Shown here piece after piece: positions 10,743 through 20,339 of a DNA stretch of 64,000 bases. How positions within the stretch are numbered: position 1 is the first letter of the stretch; every line of letters begins with the position of its first letter. The stretch is taken from positions 124,001 to 188,000 of the forward strand of contig JACEVL010000802.1 in NCBI GenBank assembly GCA_020284085.1. The letters are read 5' to 3'. The stretch comes from Aporrectodea caliginosa. Lineage: Eukaryota; Annelida; Clitellata; Crassiclitellata; Lumbricidae. Below the pieces are notes generated by a model. The model worked only from the letters and a program-made list of their open reading frames with translations. It searched no databases and was not told where the DNA came from. Position numbers and translations under genes: made by a program.

Positions 10743-11804
10743 ATGCCAGTTGATAAATTTGGTCATACAGACTCAGGTTCTACGCTGAGAGTTGTAGCCG
10801 GCGGTGTTACGCTAACTCAGATAAATAATTCTTTTCTAAGGCTAGATGGAACGAACGCCTTCGCAGGAAATTTAAATATGGGTGGTTACTCTATCGAAGG
10901 TTTATCAGCTACGTATACTCCATCCGAAGATAATCATCTAACTACGAAAAAATACGTAGACGCCACGAGGGTATCGAAGCCATACATCGATGAACGAGAC
11001 GCCACGAAGGTATCAAAGACTGGCGATATCATAACGGGTAATCTATTGCTAAACGTCAACGGCGATGGCTTTCGTACGCTAGGATGTAAGGATTTGAGAG
11101 GAAATAAACAATTTCAGTTGTTGTTGGGTAGTATGACTAATAAAATAGTAGGTACATTAAACCAACCAATTATATCGGAATCGACGGATGGATTTCGTTT
11201 TAAAATAAATAATGAAACAGTCTTAGAGATGGTTAAGTCAATGGACGGCAATCCTCCTTCTAAAATAAATGTGTACAAGTCCATCTTTATGCATGGTGCT
11301 AACATTACGGGCCTCCGTGAACCTAATGGTCCCGGTGATGCGGCGACTAAACAATACGTCGATAATTCTCGGAAAAAGTGCCGCGTCGGATACGTTCCTA
11401 ATTTGGAAGGTAATAATAGTTTAACCGGTTTCGTCGTTAGCGCCAGTTCGACCATTGGGCACGAGGGGTACAGAGTTTTTAACAATCTCCTAACGGATGA
11501 GGCTTTGTTTAGAGGTAGAGGTGCAACCTCTTGGATACAGATAAAATGTCCCGAACCGGTCGTAATTTGGAGATTCGCTTTGAAAGTTAGAGAGGCATGC
11601 CCGGGCATTAGTCTCACCGCGAGTAACGATGGAATAACGTTCACGGCATTATTCGCAAAGAATGAGGCTATACCATCACAACCGGCTCCGACGTTTTTTA
11701 ATATTTCGACGACGACCGCTTATCAGTATTACAGACTAACGATAGAGAATGCTTGGGATCTTAAGGGAATTCAGGTGATACAATTATACATCTACGATAC
11801 ATAA
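10743..11804 (+). CDS. Fibre-like protein with galactose-binding-like C-terminus
   Basis: 353 residues. The shaft contains two phage tail-fibre-type units: NAFAGNLNMGGYSIEGL...LTTKKYVD (residues 38-73) and MHGANITGL...GDAATKQYVD (183-207). The C-terminal ~125 residues (FNNLLTDE...WIQIKCPEPVVIWRF...LTASNDGITF...YYRLTIENA) look like an F5/8 type C (discoidin) jelly roll, a fold that often binds sugars. This suggests a trimeric surface fibre that recognises host glycans; the role is inferred from architecture only. The start at 10743 is preceded by TATAAAAAAACAACG. It is the last rightward gene of copy B and has no counterpart in copy C because of that element's deletion. Confidence 0.75.
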   Translation: MPVDKFGHTDSGSTLRVVAGGVTLTQINNSFLRLDGTNAFAGNLNMGGYSIEGLSATYTPSEDNHLTTKKYVDATRVSKPYIDERDATKVSKTGDIITGNLLLNVNGDGFRTLGCKDLRGNKQFQLLLGSMTNKIVGTLNQPIISESTDGFRFKINNETVLEMVKSMDGNPPSKINVYKSIFMHGANITGLREPNGPGDAATKQYVDNSRKKCRVGYVPNLEGNNSLTGFVVSASSTIGHEGYRVFNNLLTDEALFRGRGATSWIQIKCPEPVVIWRFALKVREACPGISLTASNDGITFTALFAKNEAIPSQPAPTFFNISTTTAYQYYRLTIENAWDLKGIQVIQLYIYDT

Positions 11805-11922
11805 ATAGCAGAATTTAAATAGAAATTATTCAGATCTATTTAAATTCTTATAACTAACCGGTACTCTCTTCAGATTACTTCTTGTATTCCTCACTGTCAG
11901 CTGCTACTCACACTCTCACTGG

Positions 11923-12429
11923 TTACGCACTCATACCTAGTGGTACTTTCTTCACTGCTACTACACTCTCTTCACTCACTACTCTCTTCACTCGTACTCT
12001 CTTCACTGGTACACTTTCCTCCTCACTCATACTTTCTTCACTCTCCTCGAAATTAATTAGATCTTTCTCCTCACTCTCTAACACTTTAATTTCGTATCTT
12101 TTTTTATATACTTTCCCGTTAAACATCGTTATCACACCCGCGTTTTGGTTAAGCGCTTTCGCAGCCTTATACATCGATGGATAGAGTTCGATCAGGCCCG
12201 TTTCCCTATCTAAAATTTCTACGCGTCTAGGGTGTGTCCTTATTCGTTTCAACCTATCGTATTTTTCATCCTTACTAGTCACTTTCGGCGGTTGTTTCCA
12301 ATTTTCCACAACCTCTAGAGTAAGCACGCCTTTCTCGACTAGCCGCGAAATCATTTGCGGTTTGTTGAGATAAGAATGTCCGCGAATATTGTGTTGTTTC
12401 ATTAATTCTTTCAATTCTGGCAGCTTCAT
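11923..12429 (-). CDS. SAP and NUMOD1-like DNA-binding protein
   Basis: 168 residues, convergent with the fibre gene. Residues 1-36 form a SAP-like helix-extended-loop-helix (LPELKELMKQHNIRGHSYLN). Residues ~70-114 resemble a NUMOD1-type DNA-binding repeat (LYPSMYKAAKALNQNAGVIT, then YKKRYEI). An acidic segment (117-140) is followed by a basic, Val-rich tail (PVKRVRVKRV). No nuclease domain is fused to it. A DNA-binding or core protein role is inferred. The tail is encoded by short imperfect repeats rich in CTCTTCACT on the plus strand. Confidence 0.6.
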   Translation of the reverse strand: MKLPELKELMKQHNIRGHSYLNKPQMISRLVEKGVLTLEVVENWKQPPKVTSKDEKYDRLKRIRTHPRRVEILDRETGLIELYPSMYKAAKALNQNAGVITMFNGKVYKKRYEIKVLESEEKDLINFEESEESMSEEESVPVKRVRVKRVVSEESVVAVKKVPLGMSA

Positions 12430-12443
12430 GTTTTATATTTTAT
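12427..12443 (-). promoter_or_regulatory. TATAAAATATAAAACATG start-site motif
   Basis: Two TATA-like boxes in tandem directly before the minus-strand ATG of the SAP/NUMOD gene. Confidence 0.4.
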
Positions 12444-12475
12444 AATGATAATATTATTTCTTAAGTTAGAACTTT

Positions 12476-13786
12476 TTAGTACACCACGCTCATTTTCTGT
12501 CCATCCGATTGGAATTTTAACAACTTATCCGAAATTATAACCGCATAAGCTTGTGTCTCAGCAGCGACTGCCGCGTTAAAAATAGCTTTGATTTGGATAT
12601 CTACGACCGACGATTTCAGTTTTTCCGACTGTTTACTAACGTCGAATACCATGAGCGGATATAGATCTTTATAATCGGCTGGTGTGATGTTACTTTGCGT
12701 AATCAGTTGGTCCATTCCGTAGAATTTTTCGCTAAACGTCGCCGCGTCTCTGTAAGCTCTCGAAAATTTCTGGTTGGGGAATGATAGATCGTAGTCGACG
12801 GCTGGGTATCTCTCTTGATTCATCATCACGTACATGTTTTTGAGGTTACAATGATCGAAGATCGATGGGTTATGTTCTTGGTCGCCGCTGCGATCGGTTT
12901 GAAATCCGACGACTACCCACCTAGGTTTTTCCGGAGCCGTCTTGACGCTAAGACGCCAGCTAAATGTAGTCGATTGAGGAACTGTGATAGTATCGCATTG
13001 CCTCGCCCGATAAGCAACTGGTAGCGTCGCTTTCGATTCGATAGTTTTATATAACTGCATCCTTTCCATATCCGACGGTGTAACGTGAGGCATAAACCAT
13101 GAGATTTTCGCGACGTCAACTTTCCCAGCAATCGCTGCATCTGCAGCAGCATCTGCGCCTGCGACTCTAAAAATCGCATCGTCGTCTGATTTGCGAACCA
13201 GCGTTAGCGTGTGCTTCAGTCCGTATACTATTTTATCGTAATCTTCGCAAAATCCGAAAATATGGCTAAGAGGCACTACGAAACTGAATGTTCCTTTAGT
13301 CGTCGGTTTTTGAATAAGATACGCTTGACGAGCCGCGAAACCCGCATTATCCGCTATAACCGCGGTCGCGGCAGTGTCTTTACACCATAATTGGTTGAGT
13401 CCTTGCGCTTTAGCGAAATCGTCCGGATATTTCAGCAAACCCAGCATCGTCGTTGCTTGTCCCGGGTGATATATCGTTTCCATTTCTTGATTCGATAGGG
13501 AATATCCGATTTGACTGAAAAGATGCATAAGCCCGTTGTTGACGATGGCAACCGCGTTAGCATTAGCGTACGCCGCTCCATCTGCTGCTTTGATTAACCT
13601 ACCTTCGATCAGCAAGTAAGACTCGGAGGGATGACAAAATAGATCTTGAGTTTCTATAGTTATGCGAATCTCACCGGCTGAGTTAAGATTAGTTCTAGCT
13701 ACTGGTTCGTATTCGTGCCACTCGTATTTTTCAATTCCTTCGTCGACTGACGAGGCTTCTGTAAAGTTTAGAATATCCGATTGCAT
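12476..13786 (-). CDS. Major capsid protein (double jelly-roll, hexon-like)
   Basis: 436-residue protein matching the Polinton/adintovirus major capsid protein. Recognisable segments are the N-terminal EYEPVARTNLNSAGEIRITI, the QDLFCHPSESYLLIEGRL strand, GYSLSNQEMETIYHPGQATT, and the C-terminal jelly roll with ISWFMPHVTPSDMERMQLYK and DLYPLMVFDVSKQSEKLK. The family forms trimers that tile an icosahedral capsid. The frame is intact here, while the copy C version is truncated and frameshifted. A short Ala-rich insertion (residues ~207-218, GADAAADAAIAG) is absent from copy C. It lies upstream of and parallel to the pVI-like and DUF8207-like genes, as in copy C. Confidence 0.92.
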   Translation of the reverse strand: MQSDILNFTEASSVDEGIEKYEWHEYEPVARTNLNSAGEIRITIETQDLFCHPSESYLLIEGRLIKAADGAAYANANAVAIVNNGLMHLFSQIGYSLSNQEMETIYHPGQATTMLGLLKYPDDFAKAQGLNQLWCKDTAATAVIADNAGFAARQAYLIQKPTTKGTFSFVVPLSHIFGFCEDYDKIVYGLKHTLTLVRKSDDDAIFRVAGADAAADAAIAGKVDVAKISWFMPHVTPSDMERMQLYKTIESKATLPVAYRARQCDTITVPQSTTFSWRLSVKTAPEKPRWVVVGFQTDRSGDQEHNPSIFDHCNLKNMYVMMNQERYPAVDYDLSFPNQKFSRAYRDAATFSEKFYGMDQLITQSNITPADYKDLYPLMVFDVSKQSEKLKSSVVDIQIKAIFNAAVAAETQAYAVIISDKLLKFQSDGQKMSVVY

Positions 13787-13817
13787 TTTTAATTACCGAG
13801 GAGATTTTTTTATATAG

Positions 13818-14327
13818 TTATCGCGCGAGTTTTAATCCAGCTCCTTTGTTGTTGTTGTTGAGATGACGCACGAGATCTCGAATGGACACGGCATTCGAAG
13901 AGAGTCCGTAACCGGCTAATATATTATTAATATTAGTTCCAGCATTGCTACTACTAAGCCCCACGTCGTTACCGGTTAACCTCGCTAAGATAGCCGCATT
14001 CTCTCGCGTAAGTGCTGGTGGTGGTATCGTTTCAACCTTTCGATTTTCGACTGCGCGCGGTGACAGTACCGATGATGCTAACAGTTTAGCGGCGGCTTTA
14101 TCTACCAATCGCTTACCCGCCTCTACTGCGGTATTCTTTCCAACCTCTAGCGCCTTTTTACCCAACTCTTTCGCGGCATCTTTACCTACGCTTAGAGCGG
14201 TCGAGGCGACTCGGTTAGCAACGCCCGATGTAAAGAGCCTCTTGAAAACTCCGGTAATAGTATCGAATATTCCAGCTCCTCCTATAACGTGTTGTTTCTT
14301 ATATCTTCTTTTAATAACGACTAGCAT
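13818..14327 (-). CDS. pVI-like amphipathic virion protein
   Basis: 169 residues. Basic N-terminus (VIKRRYKKQHVIGGAGIFD), then amphipathic repeats (VGKDAAKELGKKALEVGKNT) and an Asn-rich C-terminus. Conserved in both B and C. Position and architecture fit the minor internal protein of Polintons and adintoviruses that is compared with adenovirus pVI. The VIGG/A sequence at residues 13-17 resembles an adenain cleavage site. Membrane activity is inferred from the amphipathic pattern. The coding end overlaps a CAA/CAAC-type run (GTTGTTGTTGTTG on the plus strand) that is length-variable between the copies. Confidence 0.7.
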   Translation of the reverse strand: MLVVIKRRYKKQHVIGGAGIFDTITGVFKRLFTSGVANRVASTALSVGKDAAKELGKKALEVGKNTAVEAGKRLVDKAAAKLLASSVLSPRAVENRKVETIPPPALTRENAAILARLTGNDVGLSSSNAGTNINNILAGYGLSSNAVSIRDLVRHLNNNNKGAGLKLAR

Positions 14328-14336
14328 TTTATAATT
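14325..14336 (-). promoter_or_regulatory. TTATAAAATG start-site motif, pVI-like gene
   Basis: The box directly precedes the minus-strand ATG and lies within the 15-bp gap to the upstream DUF8207-like gene. Identical in copy C. Confidence 0.5.
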
Positions 14337-14342
14337 GTAACA

Positions 14343-15236
14343 TTAAGTTTTTATACGCTCGCTATTCATCACTCCTTGTCTTAACAGTTCATCGCATATA
14401 CTTACTATTTCGTTTCTGACCCCCGTATTACCCGCCTGGAAACTAGCGATTCGTAAAGACAACATTTCTACTAACGCATTCGGGTCTTGCGGAATAACTA
14501 CGACTCCTTCACCTGTTGAGGGCCTTCCTTTCAGCTTCGCGAGTATCGGCTTAATGTATTTATTATATTTTACACCTCTAGACGATTTGGGTTTATTAGG
14601 ATTTTTCGCCGTATACAAAGCACCCGTCGATATAAGAATCTCCTTGTAATCATTGAGATCGTTACCGTCGTATATCGACTCGTCAGGTTCCTTCATCGTC
14701 ATCAATTCCCATAGCCCCGGAGTTCCCTTGTAGGTTTTATTACCCACCATCATGTCATCTCCATCGAACTTGATTGGGCTGTTCCCGATGAAAAAATCCC
14801 CATCTTCAGAGCGTATTCCGAAGACCGTATCAGTCTTACTCTTCTTCGAGGCATATTCTTTTAAATATTTTGTAGCGATATCGCCTAATTCTAAAGTTGT
14901 AATATCTACGGGATCATCCTCGTAAGCCTCTATCGAAGGATACTGCGGAAACTGAATAGCTTTTATCGATGACGATATCGACGCGGGAAGCGCTTGTAGA
15001 GCGTTAGACGTGGCTGCTGTGTTTTCATTAAGAGTAGATAACAAAGCGTTTTGTTCTTTAGATATCGTCGATTGCGAGTCAACTATCGGCTTGTACAATT
15101 TTACTAATTCTTGCTGCATCCCTATATCACCTAATTTCTCATTTAGAAAGTTCTGTTGAATATTCTTCTTCCTCTTTAGAAAATCTGCGATGAATAAATC
15201 TCTTTTCGCCGGATCGGTAATCTTTAGAAATGACAT
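14343..15236 (-). CDS. DUF8207-like Polinton protein
   Basis: 297 residues. The N-terminal part (1-95) is helical and likely coiled-coil (FLKRKKNIQQNFLNEKLG, KEQNALLSTLNENTAATSN). The middle holds the hallmark GNSPIKFDGDDMMVGNKTYK followed by GTPGLWELMTMKEP (171-184). The C-terminus (ALVEMLSLRIASFQAGNTGV) is also conserved in copy C. I relate it to the DUF8207 family found in animal Polintons; function unknown, probably virion-associated from its place in the capsid gene block. Copy B homology to copy C ends 16 bp upstream of this start, so its native promoter is cut short. Confidence 0.7.
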   Translation of the reverse strand: MSFLKITDPAKRDLFIADFLKRKKNIQQNFLNEKLGDIGMQQELVKLYKPIVDSQSTISKEQNALLSTLNENTAATSNALQALPASISSSIKAIQFPQYPSIEAYEDDPVDITTLELGDIATKYLKEYASKKSKTDTVFGIRSEDGDFFIGNSPIKFDGDDMMVGNKTYKGTPGLWELMTMKEPDESIYDGNDLNDYKEILISTGALYTAKNPNKPKSSRGVKYNKYIKPILAKLKGRPSTGEGVVVIPQDPNALVEMLSLRIASFQAGNTGVRNEIVSICDELLRQGVMNSERIKT

Positions 15237-15347
15237 TACGTTTTAAAATAATAGGTTTACATATGCACGCTACGAAAGAATGCGGCATCGTTGCTCAAGA
15301 ATGGCAGGGTATTTGAAGTTGAAGAGGGAATATAACAGAGTTGTATT

Positions 15348-15460
15348 GTCTCGAGACACTGTCTCGGTCTCGAGACGTCTCGAGACAGGTTTTTCGATGT
15401 CTCGGTCTCGGTCTCGGTCTCGGACCTCAGTGTCTCGGTCTCGGTCTCGGTCTCGAGATC
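15348..15460. repeat. (TCTCGG)n / CTCGAGAC cluster 1
   Basis: Hexamer runs of GGTCTC mixed with the palindrome GTCTCGAGAC, starting about 95 bp beyond the truncated end of copy B. ORFs over it are repeat artefacts. Confidence 0.8.
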
Positions 15461-16141
15461 ATTTCTCGACTTTTGGAAACTGTCTCGAAACGAAAGTCTT
15501 GTCTTTTTGGAAACTGTCTCGAAGCGAAAGTCTTGTTCTCTTGTAGAAGCGGTCTCCAAAGTTCTCGTACAAACTGTATTTTGTTCGGAACTTCTTACAG
15601 TATTGCGCTGTAAAATTGTCTTGTGCCGAATGGATAACTAGTTAATCGGAAGTGTCAAAAAGACAGGAAGTTTAAAAAAAAAGCGGTGTTTCTGGTATTA
15701 AGATTTAAGAGTATTGAAAAAGCAGTCTTAAGTTTGCACTTTCAGTCCAAAATTTCCAAATATCTTAAAATGTCTCATAAAGAACCTGAAATCGTGAAAT
15801 ATGCATTCACGCAGTTTGAAATCAATGAAAAACAAAATAAATGGCATGTCGTTCGTCGTTTGTGTAAAGCCAACATAAGCGAAACTCTTTTAACAACATC
15901 TAGTTTCTCAAGGTGAGTGATGTGACTTATGTCGCTAAGTCGCTAATAAATGGAATTTTGTTGGTTTAAATTTTAGAATCATTTAGAAGATCTCTGAATG
16001 GCTGAAATATTTAATTTCTTTATAGTTTATACAATTCAGGTGATCGGCTGATTTCAGTGACTTGACCCTTGTATTAGACTTCAAAAGTTGAGTAAAATTG
16101 TTTCGGAACTTGGGTCCAATGTGCATTTCACTCGTTTTGAA
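15461..16141. other. Spacer between the two hexamer clusters
   Basis: Unique AT-rich sequence of about 680 bp. A short frame at 15686-15916 (76 aa) has no recognisable domain and probably is not a gene. Confidence 0.4.
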
Positions 16142-16270
16142 CTGTCTCGAACTGTCTCGGACCTGGTGTCTCGTCTCGGTCTCGGTCTCGGACCCCACTG
16201 TCTCGGTCTCGGTCTCGGTCTCGAACCCTACTGTCTCGGTCTCGGTCTCGGTCTCGAGTTTTATGTCTCG
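16142..16270. repeat. (TCTCGG)n cluster 2
   Basis: Same motif and orientation as the cluster at 15348, in three blocks of ~40 bp each ending TCTCGGACCCCACTG or a close variant. Confidence 0.8.
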
Positions 16271-16308
16271 TATACAAGTCTGGAATAGATATAGTTAAGA
16301 CTCACATC

Positions 16309-16344
16309 TCAGTCAGTCAGTCAGTCAGTCAGTCAGTCAGTCAG
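16309..16344. repeat. (CAGT)n microsatellite
   Basis: Nine CAGT units. CAGT/CAAT runs occupy the intron before the last receptor exon in the two complete paralogues as well, supporting an intronic location here. Confidence 0.85.
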
Positions 16345-16542
16345 CCTGCCAATTAGTTAGACATTCCTTCAAGCTCCAGCCAATCAGTGCTTCACAATCA
16401 TTCGTTCAGTAACTAAGTCAATTAAAACAAGCGTTCAAACTATTGATACACATGAAGTTTTAAATATACTTTTACTTCTGAAAACAATTGTGCTGAAAAT
16501 ATTTAAATGGAACAAACGCCTTTATGGTTTTTCATTTTCCAG

Positions 16543-16839
16543 ATATTCCTTGGTCCAGTGGCGACCATGCTGTGCGTGAAGAAGGAGGATCTATTCACAG
16601 CGGACGATATCTCCAGCAGTGGTGTCCTCGAGATAAATCCAGAAGGAGAGGACGGGACTGAATCCACATCCGGAGTTGATCCTGAGACCGACAAGAAAAG
16701 GCGCTTCATGACCAACTTTCTACGCAACGCAGCGAGGTCCGAGTGGCGCCAACTGGCGATCGTTTTCGATCGTCTGTTCTTCGTCATCTATTGCGTCATA
16801 CTCGCCATTCTGACGCTGTCGTTTGCGCGCTACATATGA
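16543..16839 (+). CDS. Orphan last exon of a Cys-loop receptor subunit
   Basis: Begins after a TTTTCCAG acceptor and ends at TGA 16837-16839. It encodes the M3-M4 intracellular loop (LEINPEGEDGTESTSGVDPE) and the fourth membrane helix (WRQLAIVFDRLFFVIYCVIL). Length (297 bp), phase and sequence equal the last exons at 27793 and 41926. No matching M3, M2 or ligand-domain exons are seen between copy B and this exon, so either the upstream exons lie left of the Polinton fragments beyond the window or they were lost. Similarity to the 42-kb gene extends into the 3' flank. Confidence 0.85.
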   Translation: MFLGPVATMLCVKKEDLFTADDISSSGVLEINPEGEDGTESTSGVDPETDKKRRFMTNFLRNAARSEWRQLAIVFDRLFFVIYCVILAILTLSFARYI

Positions 16840-17904
16840 CGTCACGGCAAAGTATGGCCACTGTTTGTTTCGTTGCGGCCATAAACCGTTCCATTTATAG
16901 TTAGGGATACGTTGCATCGAGATTCAAACAACAAACGAGTTTCTCCGCCCTTTGTGTGGCGATATGCACCGTAACGTGTCACATAGCTAGCATACTGTAT
17001 GATTAGCCTACTAGTTTAAATGTAGACGTCGGTTTTTGAAAGGAGACTTGTTGAAAGTAAATAATCTTGCGATTGGAGGAGCTAGCAGCTGCTTTTTTAT
17101 AGTTTACGGTTCTGATAGAGTGTAGGAGCTGTAAAGCGAAAATTCGCATTCGTGTTTAATTTTCTTTACGCATTTGACTGGGAGGAAATTATTAGTGTTT
17201 ACCAACTTGTTAATAACTTAACCCGACAATTCAGCATATTATCTGTTTAGAACAGTAAAGTTAGACCGCTAATTAAAATTGCGGGAAATATTAAAAAATA
17301 AAATATGAATTGCAAAAACGATCTAAAGAAATCTTGTGCTGCAAATATGACTTTACTTTAAGCAATAGCAAATCAATTAATGTCGCTTTGTTTTTCGTAG
17401 ATGGCATGGAATTACGTTAAAAGACCTATTAAAATAAAACAGTCACGACTATTTTACACATGTAGGAGTACGTTTAACTTCAAAAATCGAAGTAGCGATA
17501 AAACTCCTAAATAAGTTTCTTTTAAATTCACCAGCTTCTTCTATGTGAGATTGCTTTACCGGTACATCAGAAATTTTCAACATTGCAAATCAGTAGGCCT
17601 AGAGTAATATTCATTACTGAATGATATAATTACCAGCATTTCTGAGAGAGCTTCAATGTTCATAGTTTCATTAGTTTCTGTCTCAGCTTAAATGCATATG
17701 TAAGGAATAACGATGTTTTTTGTTTCTTATTTCAAGAAGTTCATGGTATTTTGGCATTTAGAGAGTCTAGTCTGATGACAGAAATTTCATAAGAGAGAAA
17801 CAAGAAGTTCAGCTGGGTTGTCTATGTGAATATTGAAGAAGAAGATCAGTTCCTTAAGCAGTCACGGGGCAGCCATGAGTTTGAAGTGTTAGCGACTTAA
17901 TTTT
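16840..17904. other. 3' flank of the orphan receptor exon
   Basis: The first ~120 bp resemble the 3' flank of the gene ending at 42222 (TGACGTCACGG, then CATTTATAGTT and GATACGTTGCAT). The remainder is AT-rich with no feature I can name. Confidence 0.5.
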
Positions 17905-18125
17905 CTTACCCTCGGCATATGAGGGCGTGTGGCCAGTCCTCTCCCTCGTCGTCTATCTTCCCACCGACAGTGTACTGTCAGTGTACTCATTATACCGTGT
18001 TGGTTAAGGGCGTAGGTGAAGCAGAAATCTCGAACCGAATTTCTACACTGGCGGGGATTTGAACCTCTCGATTAACAGTCAAACACGCTGATCAATGCAC
18101 TATCGAGCACCCAACGCGAATATTG
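17905..18125 (-). repeat. tRNA-derived SINE-like element
   Basis: On the minus strand a tRNA-like head is visible: an A-box-like TAGTGCATTGATCAGCG followed by a B-box-like GAGGTTCAAATCCCC. The body contains CAGTGTACTGTCAGTGTACT. No intact tRNA cloverleaf is apparent. Confidence 0.55.
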
Positions 18126-18794
18126 AATTCACCTTAAGGTAAAAAGAACTCGTTAAGAGCAATGGTTGCAACAGAAAACAGTGAGACAAATTCTTCAACA
18201 GAAACAGATTAATTGGAGGAGTTGGAGAAGAAGGAGGGCTAGAGATTCTGAAGAAGTTGAACACTGCTGGTAGGTCAAAAGAGAGTGATTGAGTCGTATT
18301 CGATGTAGTGAAAGGTATGACGAGCAGAAGTCATTTTGCCTAGATGGCTGATTCCTGGACCACAAAGGCGATGCAGTCACCACGAGATTTTGAAGCCTTG
18401 GAAGATGAATTTAAGCGAGGGGCACTGTCAAGTGAAACTCCAGGAAGGGTGCATACATTAGATTACAGTCCAGGCGTGTCAAAGAGCAGGGCCGCGTTTT
18501 TCTGGCCCGCGGAGCCTTGCCTGAAGACTACAAAATTTGGGAATAAAATTTCAAATAATGGTTTATTAAGTTGTATGTGATGTTCGTGACTGATAATGAA
18601 GAACAAAATGAAGATTTTTAAAGCCTAATTTGACTGTTTGTATGCCTAAAGCGCACCATTTAGGATCGAGTTTTGCAAACATTTTCTGGGGACGGGCTCA
18701 CCGAGCCCCTCCCATATCCCTGCCCCAATTTGCTAAGGCGCTTTCGGCACCCTGACCTGCCACTTGCTGGAAAACATTGCCACTGGCTCGCCAT
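18126..18794. other. Intergenic stretch without recognised features
   Basis: Contains only short ORFs without domains (for example 18344-18580). Confidence 0.4.
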
Positions 18795-18999
18795 TTAAAA
18801 AGGTTTGACACCCATGGATTATACAATACAATACAACTCCTTCCAACTCTTAAAAGTGCACACGACAGAACATCGAGAGCGCAGAGCAATTGCGAGTGAA
18901 GCATTCGCTCAAGGTTGCTACACAGTAACTGCCTATAGGCCTAGGCTCGAAATCGTGCTCTCCTCGTTACAAGCCGAGCGCTCTAACCGATGGCGGTAA
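18795..18999 (-). repeat. tRNA-derived SINE-like element
   Basis: The minus strand starts CCGCCATCGGTTAGAGCGCTC (A-box-like), then a degenerate B box (GATTTCGAGCC). The body contains GAGCAATTGCGAGTGAAG (plus strand), also found at 59508-59525, defining a family. Confidence 0.5.
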
Positions 19000-19939
19000 T
19001 AGATGAGGTGAAGAATCATGTTTTAGGTAAGGCAATGGGGTCAGCAAGCGTGCGGGTAAAGATAAGATCTCTCAAGATGACAGAATATATTAACTAGAAA
19101 TAAAAATTGATAGCAGTATCTCGTATTTCTCCCCAAGAGCCACGATTTCTTCTAATCAGTTTCATCCATTCTCTGATTGTATTGTTCCACTGGTTGCCAA
19201 CTGTGAGAACAAATTTGAATCCTATATTCTTGTTAATTCTGAGGCAGAATATTGGCCTTGGCTCATGTGTTTTTTGTCTGTCGCCTTGATCATTTGTGAT
19301 TTCAATTTTTGTAAACTATGTATAACCAAAATCTAAGTGGCCTTTGCAATTTTTATGTAAGTAATTTGTGGCTGTTCTGACATTCAGCCTTGACTTTTCT
19401 TAGAAGTAGCGCTCGTGAATTAGCTGCAGATGCTTTGAACTTAGCCGTAGAGTGGCGCTTTAGAAAATTTGAGTTTACGATTACGATATTTTCAAAACCG
19501 CTTTCTAAATAAGGTATCTGGAATAAGAGCCATGAGCCCTGTAATCCATAACTATCAGAACAGATTTTGTTTTGTATGTTCGAAGAACATATTTATATAT
19601 GTTTCAATAACATATTTTTACATTTTCGAAATAATGAAAAAATTACCAAAATCTGGTCCATTTCATATTAAAATCTCTAAAACTGGCTTCAGGGTTTGCG
19701 CCCCAGATCCCGTTGGGGCTCTTATGATTTTTTTATGCAGATCCCAACTCGTTTTAAAAACATCGCGCCTTTCCGAATTCTTTATTCCATGCCTTCATAG
19801 CTTTCCGCTGTATACCAGAGCCAACACCCAAATTTATGCGCATGTATCGCACGCAGAATCGTGCCTACGAGTTGAAATGAATACTTTTCATTATTTGCCC
19901 AATAGGCCGTTCAATTAAGACACACAGATATATATGTAA

Positions 19940-19941
<2 letters not shown>
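19000..19941. other. Duplicated upstream region of the 22-kb receptor gene
   Basis: Bases ~19480-19570 (GGAATAAGAGCCATGAGCCC and around) resemble 32230-32285 upstream of the next paralogue (GGATAAGAGCCTCGAGCCC). No gene seen. Confidence 0.45.

Positions 19942-20030
<89 letters not shown>
19942..20030. repeat. (TA)n microsatellite
   Basis: About 44 uninterrupted AT dinucleotides. The Tyr/Ile ORFs across it are artefacts. Confidence 0.95.
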
Positions 20031-20031
<1 letters not shown>

Positions 20032-20339
20032 GTATAATGTATATACATGTATTAACATAGTTATACATATGTACATACCTATAAAAATACATGCATGTAC
20101 GTAAACTAAAAAAACTAAAAATACATACAAATGACTAACGATGCAAATCATTGCAACTGTGGCCTTGTGGTTACCGCACAAGACACGACCACCTGAAATT
20201 TCTACACGCTCTTAACTTGAAACGACTTTCATATTGTTAAAAATAAGAAAAATATTCAGAATGACTCCTCCTTATTTTTGTGTTTTTTCTCTTCCATAGT
20301 GATGCTTAGGCTATGCATACTTGGATTTGACGGATGCGT

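Larger units (their letters stand above)
5374..15252 (+). mobile_element. Maverick/Polinton copy B, right end lost
   Basis: A 9.9-kb Polinton segment. Rightward genes: polymerase B, HNH protein, protease, fibre-like protein. Leftward genes: SAP/NUMOD protein, major capsid protein, pVI-like protein, DUF8207-like protein. Homology to copy C resumes in its left terminal region at 5374 and stops at about 15252, a few bases upstream of the DUF8207-like start. The segment that in copy C holds the two-helix protein through the integrase and right terminal repeat is absent. The outermost ~30 bp of the left terminus are also missing or diverged, so no target duplication can be read. Confidence 0.9.

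Noticed and set aside
5374..15252. Viral or bacterial contamination of the assembly
   Set aside because: Copies B and C are flanked by animal repeats and receptor exons, and C has a target duplication, so they are integrated.
15280..15613. Arg/Ser- or Leu/Gly-rich ORFs
   Set aside because: Translations of the TCTCGG hexamer cluster.
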